Of a stretch of DNA of 17,292 nt, positions 1-7,084 are shown piece by piece (within the stretch, counting starts at the first letter, position 1; each line of letters starts with the position of its first letter). A program made the translations under genes and the position numbers. The notes beneath the pieces were generated by a model that was not told where the DNA came from, did no database searches, and saw nothing but the letters and a program-made list of their open reading frames with translations. This DNA comes from an uncultured Clostridia bacterium. GTDB lineage: Bacteria; Bacillota; Clostridia; Christensenellales; UBA1242. The stretch is from contig CANPWT010000018.1 of assembly GCA_947584775.1 (NCBI GenBank), positions 1-17,292 on the forward strand, in the 5' to 3' direction.

Positions 1-387
1 CACACATCCGGCCGAACCAAGGCTGCCGCCAAATTTATCAAAAGCGTATCTTACATCGCTGCTGGTGCGGTTTTTATTGTCGGTAAAGCAGTTAACGACC
101 ACGGCAACACCGCCTACGCCATAGCCCTCGTAGGTTTGTTCAATAAAAGCAGAGTTGTCCACTTCGCTATTCTTTTTAATTATGTTATTTATTCTATCGT
201 TAGGCATGTTATATTGACGCGCTTTTGCGATTGCCATTTTTAATTTGCTGTTGCTATCAATATTTGGGCCACCCTCTTTGACGGCCACCATAATTTCACG
301 GCCTACTTTTGTAAAAATTTTGCTTCTTTCTGCATCACTTTTTTCTTTTCTACCTTTAATATTGTTCCATTTACTATGTCCTGACAT
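1..387 (-). CDS. yebC: YebC/PmpR family protein (TACO1-like), 3' end outside the window
   Basis: The first 129 codons are present and open to the left edge, so the C-terminal half is missing. The protein begins MSGHSKWNNIKGRK, the hallmark start of the YebC/TACO1 family, and continues with the usual helical domain (IFTKVGREI, KMAIAKARQYNMPNDRI) and the YEGYGVGGVAVVV strand. Family members have been described as DNA-binding regulators (PmpR) and, more recently, as factors that help ribosomes through difficult peptide stretches; the sequence here does not choose between these. The start ATG (385-387) has a GAGGAG ribosome binding site at 394-399. That site overlaps the stop codon of the upstream methyltransferase gene (391-393), so the two genes are probably co-transcribed and translationally linked. 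Confidence 0.95.
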   Translation of the reverse strand, partial: MSGHSKWNNIKGRKEKSDAERSKIFTKVGREIMVAVKEGGPNIDSNSKLKMAIAKARQYNMPNDRINNIIKKNSEVDNSAFIEQTYEGYGVGGVAVVVNCFTDNKNRTSSDVRYAFDKFGGSLGSAGCV

Positions 388-390
388 AAA

Positions 391-1101
391 TTACTCCTCA
401 CTTAATCTTTGCATTATTATGCTACCCGCAACGCCCGCGTTAAGGCTTTCCACCTCTGGGCGCATTGGAATAGAAATTTTGGTGTTTGCAATTTTTTTAA
501 TTTCCTCGCAGACGCCATTACCCTCGTTACCTATTATAACAGCAAATTTACTTTTTGGCAAACAAAAATCCTTAATTGGAACGCCAAACATATCGGCAAC
601 TATAAAATTTTTTGCAATTTTATCTTTATTTGCAAGAAAATCGGCCAAAGAAATTATATGCAACCTTGCAAACAGCGCACTGCCCGCGGACGAACGAATA
701 ACTTTTTCGCTGTACGCGTCTGCGCAATTAATTAAATAAATGTCGCTATAACCAAACGCCATGGCGGAACGAATTAGTGTGCCAACATTGCCTGGGTCCT
801 GCACTGTATCTAGCACAAGCGAATTTTTTATAGCGGCAATGTTATAACTTACAATTTTACAAACGCACACTATATTTTGGTTGGTTTTGGTGGTGGCAAG
901 GCTAGATAATTCCTTTTCGCTAACTAAAACGATATTTGGGTAACCTGTTAAAGATTTATCTGTTGTAAAAGTGTATAAAATTGGTATTTTTTGCTTTAAT
1001 ATATCCGCACAAAATTTTTGGCCTTCAACCAAAAAAATGCCGTTAGATTTACGGTATTTTTTATCTTTTAAATCCTTAAATTGCTGTTTAGTTATATTCA
1101 T
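391..1101 (-). CDS. TrmH/SpoU-family RNA 2'-O-ribose methyltransferase
   Basis: A 236-residue SPOUT methyltransferase that transfers a methyl group from S-adenosylmethionine to a ribose 2'-OH in rRNA or tRNA. The N-terminal substrate-binding part shows the usual KDKKYRKSNGIFLVEGQKF pattern (residues about 13-31). The three SpoU motifs are in order: VLDTVQDPGNVGTLIRSA (about 96-113, with the family Asn and Arg), VIIGNEGNGV (about 188-197) and IPMRPEVESLNAGVAGSI (about 211-228, forming the trefoil knot). Length is normal for YsgA/RlmB-like members; the exact target nucleotide cannot be read from sequence. The start matches where relatives begin, but no ribosome binding site precedes the ATG, and a promoter ends only six bases before it (see promoter entry). 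It is followed by yebC in the same transcription unit. Confidence 0.93.
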   Translation of the reverse strand: MNITKQQFKDLKDKKYRKSNGIFLVEGQKFCADILKQKIPILYTFTTDKSLTGYPNIVLVSEKELSSLATTKTNQNIVCVCKIVSYNIAAIKNSLVLDTVQDPGNVGTLIRSAMAFGYSDIYLINCADAYSEKVIRSSAGSALFARLHIISLADFLANKDKIAKNFIVADMFGVPIKDFCLPKSKFAVIIGNEGNGVCEEIKKIANTKISIPMRPEVESLNAGVAGSIIMQRLSEE

Positions 1102-1107
1102 AAAATA

Positions 1108-1136
1108 ATTATATACAAGTTTAATTTTTTAGTCAA
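1108..1136 (-). promoter_or_regulatory. Sigma-A promoter of the trmH-yebC unit; predicted leaderless transcript
   Basis: The -35 box TTGACT (1131-1136) and a perfect -10 box TATAAT (1108-1113) are separated by 17 bases. The ATG (1099-1101) lies six bases beyond the -10 box, so the usual start distance of about seven bases puts +1 at or next to the A of ATG. No Shine-Dalgarno sequence lies between. Confidence 0.85.
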
Positions 1137-1188
1137 ACAAAATGTTAAACGGCAATGTATTTATTTTAAAATTAAATATTTTAGCGAT

Positions 1189-1214
1189 AAAAAAAACTGC
1201 ATTGCGCAGTTTTT
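1189..1214 (-). terminator. Intrinsic terminator after rplT
   Basis: Read on the minus strand, AAAAACTGC and GCAGTTTTT form a 9-bp stem around loop GCAAT, running into a T tract. It lies 11 bases after the rplT stop and closes the infC-rpmI-rplT operon. Confidence 0.85.
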
Positions 1215-1225
1215 AAAATTAATTG

Positions 1226-1576
1226 TTATTTTGCACTTTTTGCAACATCTACCAATTTTGCAAACGCAACTTTATCTGTTGCTGCAATATCCGCAAGAAC
1301 TTTACGGTTAAGGTCTACATTAGCCTTTTTAAGCCCGTTTACAAACACGCTGTAACTGATGCCATTTTCACGGCAAGCAGCGTTTATACGGGTTATCCAA
1401 AGTGAACGCATATCGCGTTTTTTAAGTTTGCGACCAACGTATGCGTATTGGCCAGATTTCATAACCGCTTGGCGTGCTACTCTATAAAGTTTAGATTTAG
1501 CACCGCGATAACCTTTTGCCTGCTTTAAAATAGCGCGGCGTTTTTTAACAGCATTAACTGAACGTTTAACTCTCAC
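1226..1576 (-). CDS. rplT: 50S ribosomal protein L20
   Basis: A 116-residue basic protein with normal L20 length and the family sequence from end to end: MRVKRSVNAVKKRRAILK, KGYRGAKSKLYRVARQAVMKS, and RSLWITRINAACRENGISYS. L20 binds 23S rRNA early in 50S assembly and, in Bacillus, represses its own operon through the infC leader. The start is GTG (1574-1576), set by a full AGGAGG site at 1583-1588 with a six-base spacing. That site overlaps the TAG stop of rpmI (1587-1589), so translation of the two is likely coupled. It is the last gene of the operon, with the terminator just downstream. Confidence 0.98.
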   Translation of the reverse strand: MRVKRSVNAVKKRRAILKQAKGYRGAKSKLYRVARQAVMKSGQYAYVGRKLKKRDMRSLWITRINAACRENGISYSVFVNGLKKANVDLNRKVLADIAATDKVAFAKLVDVAKSAK

Positions 1577-1586
1577 AGTGCACCTC

Positions 1587-1775
1587 CTACATCATTTCCT
1601 TATATTTTTTTTCAAACTGTTTAGATACGTAACCAGTTTTTCTTAAATTTCTTTTTCTCTTACGAGATTTTTTGGTCAAAATATGACCTTTGCCATCATG
1701 CATCATTTTAACTTTGCCTGTGCCTGTTTCGCTAAAACGTTTTGCAACGGCTTTCCTTGTTTTAATTTTTGGCAT
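1587..1775 (-). CDS. rpmI: 50S ribosomal protein L35
   Basis: A 62-residue, strongly basic protein beginning MPKIKTRKAVAKRFSETGTG, with the internal KSRKRKRNLRKTGYVSK stretch typical of L35. It is a structural protein of the large subunit. The ATG (1773-1775) is preceded by AAGGAG with a seven-base spacing. It sits 14 bases after infC and directly before rplT, the conserved infC-rpmI-rplT order. Confidence 0.98.
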   Translation of the reverse strand: MPKIKTRKAVAKRFSETGTGKVKMMHDGKGHILTKKSRKRKRNLRKTGYVSKQFEKKYKEMM

Positions 1776-1789
1776 AATAATTCTCCTTT

Positions 1790-2305
1790 TTATTTTTTAG
1801 TGTTAAGTGGGGTTAAAAACATAAAGATGTTCCTCCCTTCAACTTTGGCAGGTTTTTCAATTTGACCCACTTCTTTACACATATCGGCAAACTTGTTCAT
1901 AATATCTATACCTAATTGTGGGCGAATTTGCAATCTGCCTTTCATTAGAATATTTACTTTAACCTTGCTGCCCTCTGTTAAAAACTTGCAAACTTGTTTG
2001 GCTTTAAACTCTAAATCGTGGTCATCGATGCTCATGCTTAAACGCATTTCTTGAATTTTTTGAACTTTTTGATTTTTCTTTTGTTCCTTTAATTTTTTAA
2101 GTTCATCAAATTTATATTTGCCATAATCCATTACCCTGCAAACAGGTGGATTTGCGTCTGGGGCGATAAGCACAAGGTCCAGATTTTGAGATTTTGCAAT
2201 TTCAAGCGCTTGCGCACTAGAAACCATGCCCAATTGTTCCGATTTAGCGCCAATTAAGCGAACTAACGGCAACACAATTTGTTCGTTTTTAAGTGATTCT
2301 TTCAA
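1790..2305 (-). CDS. infC: Translation initiation factor IF-3
   Basis: A 171-residue IF-3, which binds the 30S subunit, keeps it apart from 50S and checks start-codon pairing. The N-terminal domain includes VRLIGAKSEQLGMVSSAQALEIA and the DLVLIAPDANPPVCRVMDYGKYKF signature (about 43-66). A lysine-rich linker (about 67-84) follows, then the C-terminal domain with EMRLSMSIDDHDLEFKAKQ and VKVNILMKGRLQI. The start is TTG (2303-2305), the only plausible in-frame start behind the strong AGGAGG at 2310-2315, though the spacing is a short four bases. Rare start codons are a known feature of infC and allow IF-3 to control its own synthesis; usually this is ATT or ATC, so TTG here is an inference. The gene heads the operon and is preceded by a regulated leader. 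Confidence 0.97.
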   Translation of the reverse strand: MKESLKNEQIVLPLVRLIGAKSEQLGMVSSAQALEIAKSQNLDLVLIAPDANPPVCRVMDYGKYKFDELKKLKEQKKNQKVQKIQEMRLSMSIDDHDLEFKAKQVCKFLTEGSKVKVNILMKGRLQIRPQLGIDIMNKFADMCKEVGQIEKPAKVEGRNIFMFLTPLNTKK

Positions 2306-2449
2306 TTTCCCTCCTACCCAAGAAAAAATGGGTTACTTTATGTAAAAGAACCCACCTCAATAAAAATATATTAAAATAAATTTAACTAATTTTTATTACC
2401 ATTGTCGCAAATTGCTTCAAGGTGAGAAGTGGCAACCTCTACTTTTACA
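2306..2449 (-). promoter_or_regulatory. Leader of infC-rpmI-rplT, probably an L20-type autoregulatory element
   Basis: About 140 transcribed bases separate the promoter from the infC start. The region holds a structured upstream part (GGTTGC at 2437-2432 can pair with downstream GCGAC or GCAATT) and the attenuator at 2323-2354. The segment CCACTTCTCACC (2432-2421) can pair with GAGGTGGG (2358-2351), which overlaps the 5' arm of the attenuator, giving a competing antiterminator. In Bacillus subtilis, L20 binding to the equivalent leader causes premature termination. Assignment to the L20 leader family rests on position and architecture, not on a covariance search. Confidence 0.65.
2323..2354 (-). 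terminator. Attenuator hairpin in the infC leader
   Basis: On the minus strand, TGGGTT and AACCCA (with further pairs inside) form an 11-bp stem containing one mismatch and one G-T wobble, around an ACAT loop. It is followed at once by six T. It lies between the promoter and the infC ribosome binding site, so it would stop transcription before the operon. Confidence 0.75.
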
Positions 2450-2454
2450 GTTCG

Positions 2455-2483
2455 ATTGTATCACTATTAAAACAATTTGTCAA
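2455..2483 (-). promoter_or_regulatory. Sigma-A promoter of infC-rpmI-rplT
   Basis: TTGACA (2478-2483), 17-base spacer, TACAAT (2455-2460). Predicted start near 2448. Confidence 0.88.
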
Positions 2484-2524
2484 CAGATTTTTTAAAATTT
2501 ACAAAAAATTAAATGTGAATTAAA

Positions 2525-3081
2525 TTATAAATTAGAATTGTTTTCATCCACCAACACAGGAGTGTAAGTTTTTTCAAATGCCAAATTGGTTATTGAATAA
2601 ATATTATTTAAGTCGGTAATATTTAAAGCAGCCCCTGCTGGCGCATAAATATCACTACCCCAAGGCGCTTTAAAAGTTATATCTTCATCTATAATGATAT
2701 AGTCAATAGGTGCGCCAATAGGCATATACATATCTTTGCCCTGTGTTTTCTCATATTTACGGCTAAAATCATTTGGTTTTTATTTTTCTCCGTCTGGGTT
2801 ATGAACAATCATGCTGCCTTCAACTTTAACTGAATTTTGTGTTTCATCAAAGGCATACACTTTGCCATCGCGCATACAATGAGGGCGAGTGTCCACTTGT
2901 TGACCAACAACCCCTTTTGTTGCTTTTACAGGCACTGTTTTTTGGGCTTGACCAACTTGAATAGATGTTTCGCTTAGTTTTTTAGTTACATAATCTTTAA
3001 CATTTCTACCACTTTAAAATCTACAGCAATGTCTGGATACTCTTTACTGTTTTGAGATAATAATTTTAATTTTTTAATCAT
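2525..3081 (-). pseudogene. Decayed gene; remnant resembles PGDYG-type phage-associated proteins
   Basis: An ATG at 3079-3081 with GGAGGAGG in front starts a frame that stops after 31 codons (2986-2988). The frame one base over then stays open: after a shift between about 3012 and 2989 it reads GRNVKDYVTKKLSETSIQVG and onwards. It meets a single TAA at 2780-2782 and continues for about 84 more codons to a natural stop at 2525-2527. One lost base plus one stop substitution would restore a product of about 185 residues. Around the stop the protein reads NPDGEK-stop-KPNDFSRKYE; relatives commonly have Tyr after GEK, so TAA could come from TAT. A second similar block ends FEKTYTPV. The pattern (a value-binding strand, NPDGEKY, then F..(K/T)YE/P) resembles PGDYG-like proteins of phages and mobile regions, but this is recall, not a search. 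No function is assigned. Confidence 0.7.
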
Positions 3082-3100
3082 AACTTCCTCCTCCAATTGT

Positions 3101-3129
3101 ATCTTAACATATACTTAAAATTTTGTCAA
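3101..3129 (-). promoter_or_regulatory. Promoter of the decayed gene
   Basis: TTGACA (3124-3129), 17-base spacer, TAAGAT (3101-3106) with a TG one base upstream of the -10 box (extended -10). The ribosome binding site GGAGGAGG follows about 11 bases later, giving a very short leader. Confidence 0.7.
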
Positions 3130-3141
3130 CTTTTTAAAAAA

Positions 3142-3807
3142 TTAGTTGGTGTTATTTTTTTTCTTAAAGTGTTTGATGTTATCTAAAAAATAAATTAAAT
3201 AGCCAATGGCAATAAATATTAGCAAAAGTGCGCCCAGCCAGCCCAAAAAGCCGCCAACGCCAAGGGTTTTTAAATCTAAAAAGAAATATGGGTATAATAC
3301 ACTAACAGACCTTGTGCCAATAATGCTTGCTCGGATTAAAATAAAGCCAACATAAATTAGCGGCATAACCACGCATAGCAGCGGATAATACCATTTGGTG
3401 TGTCCGTGCTCGTAAAACAACACCCAATCCAGAATAAACATAATTGGCAAAATTACATGTAAAGTTAAATTGCCAATTGAAGTAAAGTATGCTTTTACCC
3501 CATTATCTTTTGCTAGCAAGATGTTATACACTAAAAAAGTAACCAAAATCATAATCAAACAAAGGAATTTAAAGCAGGGCGCGGTTTTAACAAAGCCATC
3601 CTCTTTTTTGTTTGCTTTTTTAATGGTTAAAATTAGCGAAACAAACATGAAAACCATACAAATATAATTGCTTAAATTTGTGTAAAAAACATAAAAATCC
3701 GCATTAAATTTTACATCAAAATAACCTAAACTAGAAATTAATCCAATAATGGCCAACACGCAATACACTGTTTGAAAAACTAATTGAGTTGTTCTATTTT
3801 TTATCAT
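3142..3807 (-). CDS. Pr6Pr family membrane protein (AIG1/FAR-17a/ADTRP-like)
   Basis: A 221-residue protein with about six membrane segments and the family landmarks: FYTNLSNYICMVF (about 41-53), LTLHVILPIMFILDWVLF (about 114-131) and YPYFFLD (about 173-179). Human AIG1 and ADTRP are threonine hydrolases that cleave fatty acid esters of hydroxy fatty acids, using a Thr and a His within the membrane. Here Thr43 and His117 lie in the corresponding motifs, so hydrolysis of a lipid ester is plausible; the bacterial substrate is unknown. The ATG (3805-3807) has GGAGGT in front and lies inside the end of the yhhN-like gene (14-bp overlap), so this is the last gene of a coupled four-gene operon of lipid/aldehyde enzymes. 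No clear terminator follows. Confidence 0.75.
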   Translation of the reverse strand: MIKNRTTQLVFQTVYCVLAIIGLISSLGYFDVKFNADFYVFYTNLSNYICMVFMFVSLILTIKKANKKEDGFVKTAPCFKFLCLIMILVTFLVYNILLAKDNGVKAYFTSIGNLTLHVILPIMFILDWVLFYEHGHTKWYYPLLCVVMPLIYVGFILIRASIIGTRSVSVLYPYFFLDLKTLGVGGFLGWLGALLLIFIAIGYLIYFLDNIKHFKKKNNTN

Positions 3808-4492
3808 TTGTTACCTCCGTTTTTTTGTAAAGAACAGGCGCTATAATTGAGTGAGCAAGCAAGAATTCCGCCGGGTAATATGTTAACAAGCAAATTACAT
3901 CGGCAACTAGCCCTACTCCGCCAAAAACATTTAATAACAGCATAAAATCGGACACAAAGAACAAAATGCTGCCAAGCATAATTATTAAATTTACACCCGA
4001 TTTTTGTTTTGTAAAATTAGCGCACGCCTTGCCCACCATAAATGAAATTATAAGGGCGTATGCAATGCAAACAATTTCCATTAAAATGCCACCAAAATTA
4101 AAGATTGGCACGAGGGTTATAATTAACAGCGATGGAACAAAAATTATTGTGCCAAACAATAAATCGGCAAAAGAAAACTTTACTATTTGGCAATATGCAA
4201 TAAAGAAGAAAATATGCCCCACTGCAAATAAAATTGCGCCCGTGATAAAATGAATATTCAATAAAATATCGCCAAGCATGGCAAAAATTAGGCCAATAAC
4301 AAGAAAGACAGAAAATTTTAAGTTGCCAGCCTTTAATTTTATGCCTAAAATTAGGTTAATTGCCGCCAAAAGCACAAACAAAAAACTTGTTACTCCTTTT
4401 AGGAGCGTTCCGCCATAAATTATGTAAAAAATATCTAATGTTAAAATTAAAACTAAAAATATTGAATTTAATAAAGTTATTAATTTTTTCAT
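3794..4492 (-). CDS. YhhN/TMEM86 family membrane protein, predicted lysoplasmalogenase
   Basis: A 232-residue polytopic protein (about seven to eight membrane segments) with YhhN family signatures: GLIFAMLGDILL (about 67-78, Asp75), FAVGHIFFFIAY (about 89-100, His93), LGSILFFVSDFMLLLN (about 173-188, Asp182) and TYYPAEFLLAHS (about 204-215). TMEM86B, the characterised animal relative, cleaves the vinyl ether bond of lysoplasmalogens, releasing a fatty aldehyde and glycerophospho-ethanolamine or -choline. Bacterial members have been shown or proposed to do the same. The neighbours fit this: an aldehyde dehydrogenase gene ends 9 bases upstream, an alcohol dehydrogenase precedes that, and a lipid-hydrolase-like gene overlaps the 3' end. 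AAGGGG precedes the ATG at 4490-4492. The activity is inferred from family and context. Confidence 0.82.
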   Translation of the reverse strand: MKKLITLLNSIFLVLILTLDIFYIIYGGTLLKGVTSFLFVLLAAINLILGIKLKAGNLKFSVFLVIGLIFAMLGDILLNIHFITGAILFAVGHIFFFIAYCQIVKFSFADLLFGTIIFVPSLLIITLVPIFNFGGILMEIVCIAYALIISFMVGKACANFTKQKSGVNLIIMLGSILFFVSDFMLLLNVFGGVGLVADVICLLTYYPAEFLLAHSIIAPVLYKKTEVTNDKK

Positions 4493-4501
4493 TTGTACCC
4501 C

Positions 4502-5878
4502 TTATTTTAAAAATAATTTTATTAGCGTTTGTTTAAATTTGCTTAGCGGCTGATAACGCATTGGTAAATCTAGCGCGTTAGATTTTTTTACAATGCTTTT
4601 ATAGTGGGTAAATGTGTCAAACCCAACCTTGCCGTGATACGCGCCAATTCCGCTTTGTTTAAGCCCACCAAAACCTAAATTTGGGTTGGCAATGTGCATG
4701 ATTGTGTCGTTTACGCATCCCCCACCAAAATTGCACTTGTTTAAAATTAAATTTTGGGTTGTTTTGCTATTTGAAAACAAATATAATGCAAGCGGTTTTG
4801 CCATGCTGTTTATATTTTTTACCACTTCCAAAATATTATCGAAACACACAATTGGAATAATTGGGCCAAAAATTTCGTTTTGCATGGCTGGGCTAGCAAA
4901 TGTGCAATTTAAAATGGTTGGCTCTATTTTTAGCGTGTTTTTGTTGTATTTTCCGCCAAATACAACCTCTTTTTTATCTATTAAATTTAGCATATTTAAA
5001 AATTGTTTTTGGTTTATCATCTTTGGGTAATTTGGGTTAGATAATGGGTCGGTTGAATACTGTAAAATAATTTGGCGCTCTAACTCGTAAATCAATTTAT
5101 CTTTAATTGAACTATGGCAATAAATGTAGTCGGGCGCAACGCAGGTTTGGCCAGCGTTTAAAAGTTTGCCAAAAATTATACGCTTTGCAGCAAGTGAAAT
5201 ATTTGCAGTTTCGTCCACAATTGTTGGGCTTTTGCCGCCCATTTCCAATGTTACGGGCGTAAAATGTTCGGCTGCTTTTTTCATAACAATTTCACCAACG
5301 CGTGTGCTGCCCGTGTAAAAAATATAATCAAAATTTTGGTCTAGCAAATATGTGCATTCCTCCACCCCGCCAAGGACGGTTGTTACATGCTCGGGTTTAA
5401 AAGTTTTGGCTATTAATTTTGCTAAAACATTGCTTGTGTTGGGCGAAATTTCGCTAGGTTTTAACACAACCAAGTTGCCTGCCGATATTGCGTCCACAAT
5501 TGGTTCAACCGACAGCATAAATGGGTAATTCCATGGGCTGATAACCAGCACCAAGCCATAAGCGGACGGCAAAACATAACTTTTTGCCGGGAAATTTGAA
5601 AGCGGAGTGTGTTTTGTTTTTGGCTTACTAAAAGATTTTAAATGGCGCAACATGAAACTGATTTCGCTTAACGTCATGCCAATTTCTGTCATATAACTTT
5701 CTGCTTCGCTTTTATTTAAGTCCGCTTTTAAGGCCGCATAAATTTCAGGCTGCATATCTAGTATATTTTTATACAATTTTTTTAAATAAGTTTTGCGCTC
5801 TGCAATACTTAAAGCCGAATTTTTGTCGTACACGCTGCGCATCGCCAAAAGTTTATTATCTATATTACTAGTTTCCAT
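4502..5878 (-). CDS. NAD(P)-dependent aldehyde dehydrogenase, class 3 / fatty aldehyde type
   Basis: A 458-residue aldehyde dehydrogenase that oxidises an aldehyde to the acid through a thioester on cysteine. Visible parts: SPWNYPF (about 114-120), with Asn117 in the oxyanion hole; VLKPSE (138-143), with the cofactor-binding Lys140; YTGSTRVG (188-195); LEMGGKSP (211-218), with Glu212; NAGQTCVAPDY (241-251), with nucleophile Cys246; and EIFGP (335-339). NAGQTCVAPDY and the short length mark the ALDH3 branch, which includes fatty aldehyde dehydrogenases and bacterial long-chain enzymes. The C-terminus is basic and amphipathic (KFKQTLIKLFLK) and could touch the membrane. The start (5876-5878) has AGAGGT and overlaps the alcohol dehydrogenase gene by 11 bases; the lysoplasmalogenase-like gene begins 9 bases after its stop. 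Substrate is inferred. Confidence 0.93.
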   Translation of the reverse strand: METSNIDNKLLAMRSVYDKNSALSIAERKTYLKKLYKNILDMQPEIYAALKADLNKSEAESYMTEIGMTLSEISFMLRHLKSFSKPKTKHTPLSNFPAKSYVLPSAYGLVLVISPWNYPFMLSVEPIVDAISAGNLVVLKPSEISPNTSNVLAKLIAKTFKPEHVTTVLGGVEECTYLLDQNFDYIFYTGSTRVGEIVMKKAAEHFTPVTLEMGGKSPTIVDETANISLAAKRIIFGKLLNAGQTCVAPDYIYCHSSIKDKLIYELERQIILQYSTDPLSNPNYPKMINQKQFLNMLNLIDKKEVVFGGKYNKNTLKIEPTILNCTFASPAMQNEIFGPIIPIVCFDNILEVVKNINSMAKPLALYLFSNSKTTQNLILNKCNFGGGCVNDTIMHIANPNLGFGGLKQSGIGAYHGKVGFDTFTHYKSIVKKSNALDLPMRYQPLSKFKQTLIKLFLK

Positions 5879-7073
5879 TTTTAACCTCTAAATAAACCTC
5901 TTCTAATTCTTTTGCAGTAAACAATTTTGGCACAGGATACAGCGGATTGGCCTCATCTTGGGCAGTTTTTGCCAAGGTTGGAATATCGTTTATATTTATT
6001 TCGCTAATTGTTGTGCCGATATTCATTTGCGAGTTCATTTCCTCTATTTTTTCTATAAATATTTTAGCGCCAACTTCCTTTGAAGTTGATTTATTAAACA
6101 GCCCTGCATACACGCCCATTTGCCACAATTTTTTGTATATACATTTGCCGTATTTTTTTAACATATATGGCAAAATTATTGCATTTGCAAGGCCGTGAGC
6201 AATATTATATTTTCCGCCCAAAGAATGCGCTATTGCGTGCACATAACCTACATAAGATTTTGTAAATGCCACACCCGCAAGGTTTGATGCGATTAACATA
6301 TTTTTGCGGGCGGTTAGGTTGTTGCCGTCAGTATAAGCCGCAAACAGATTTTCAAAAATTAATTTGCTGGCTTTAAGGGCGCAAGCGCGTGTTTGTTTTG
6401 TTGTGCTGCGGCCAATATATGCTTCTATCGCATGAGTTAAGGCATCCATACCCGTGGTTGAAGTTATGTGCTTTGGCAAGCCAACTGTTAATTTTTCGTC
6501 CAGCAAGGCGTAGGATGGAATTAATGGGAAATCATTAATTGCGTATTTATGCCTTGTTTTGCTATCGGTTATAACGCTTGCAAGCGTGGTTTCACTGCCC
6601 GTGCCTGCCGTTGTTGGAATTGCAATTAAAAGCGGAATTTTTTTGCCTACTTTTAGTATGCCTTTCATTTGCGATAGAGTTTTGTTTGGGCGGGCAACAC
6701 GCGCGCCAACCGCTTTTGCACAATCCATTGCCGAGCCACCGCCAAACGCAATTAAACAATCGCACTCGGTGTGATGGAATAAACTTGACGCCTCTTCAAC
6801 ATTATCTGTGGTTGGGTTGGCAACTGTGTTATCGTACACCACAACGCCTAAATTTACGCTTTTTAGCGTGTTTATTAACTCATTTGGCAAGCCTAAATTG
6901 GTTATGCCCTTATCGGTGACCAACAAAACATTATGTTTATTGCTTGCAACAAGCAAACCTGCAAGTTCTTTATAACTATTTAAAATTTTTGGTTCTCTGT
7001 ATGGCAAAACAGGCAAAAGCAACCTGAATACGCCCTGATAAATTCTGCAATATAACTTTTTAAAAATGTTCAT
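5868..7073 (-). CDS. Iron-containing (group III) alcohol dehydrogenase
   Basis: A 401-residue enzyme that interconverts an alcohol and an aldehyde with NAD(P)H. Counting from the chosen start: cofactor motif AFGGGSAMDCAK (about 109-120), PTTAGTGSE (about 153-161), and the four metal ligands Asp210 and His214 in MDALTHAIEAY, His279 in VHAIAHSLGG, and His293 in AHGLANAI. The spacing matches FucO-type enzymes. The N-terminus (YCRIYQGVFRLLLPVLPYREP) is hydrophobic and may bring the enzyme to lipid substrates; this is inference. The ATG at 7071-7073 is preferred over longer in-frame starts at 7103 and 7121 because AGGAG sits five bases ahead and the longer forms would read through an inverted repeat. 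First gene of the four-gene aldehyde/lipid operon. Confidence 0.93.
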   Translation of the reverse strand: MNIFKKLYCRIYQGVFRLLLPVLPYREPKILNSYKELAGLLVASNKHNVLLVTDKGITNLGLPNELINTLKSVNLGVVVYDNTVANPTTDNVEEASSLFHHTECDCLIAFGGGSAMDCAKAVGARVARPNKTLSQMKGILKVGKKIPLLIAIPTTAGTGSETTLASVITDSKTRHKYAINDFPLIPSYALLDEKLTVGLPKHITSTTGMDALTHAIEAYIGRSTTKQTRACALKASKLIFENLFAAYTDGNNLTARKNMLIASNLAGVAFTKSYVGYVHAIAHSLGGKYNIAHGLANAIILPYMLKKYGKCIYKKLWQMGVYAGLFNKSTSKEVGAKIFIEKIEEMNSQMNIGTTISEININDIPTLAKTAQDEANPLYPVPKLFTAKELEEVYLEVKNGN

Positions 7074-7084
7074 TTCCTCTCCTA

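Noticed and set aside
245..739. Long plus-strand ORF (164 codons) over the start of this region
   Set aside because: It lies antisense to yebC and the SpoU-type methyltransferase, both with full family motifs; its own product is low-complexity and unrecognisable.
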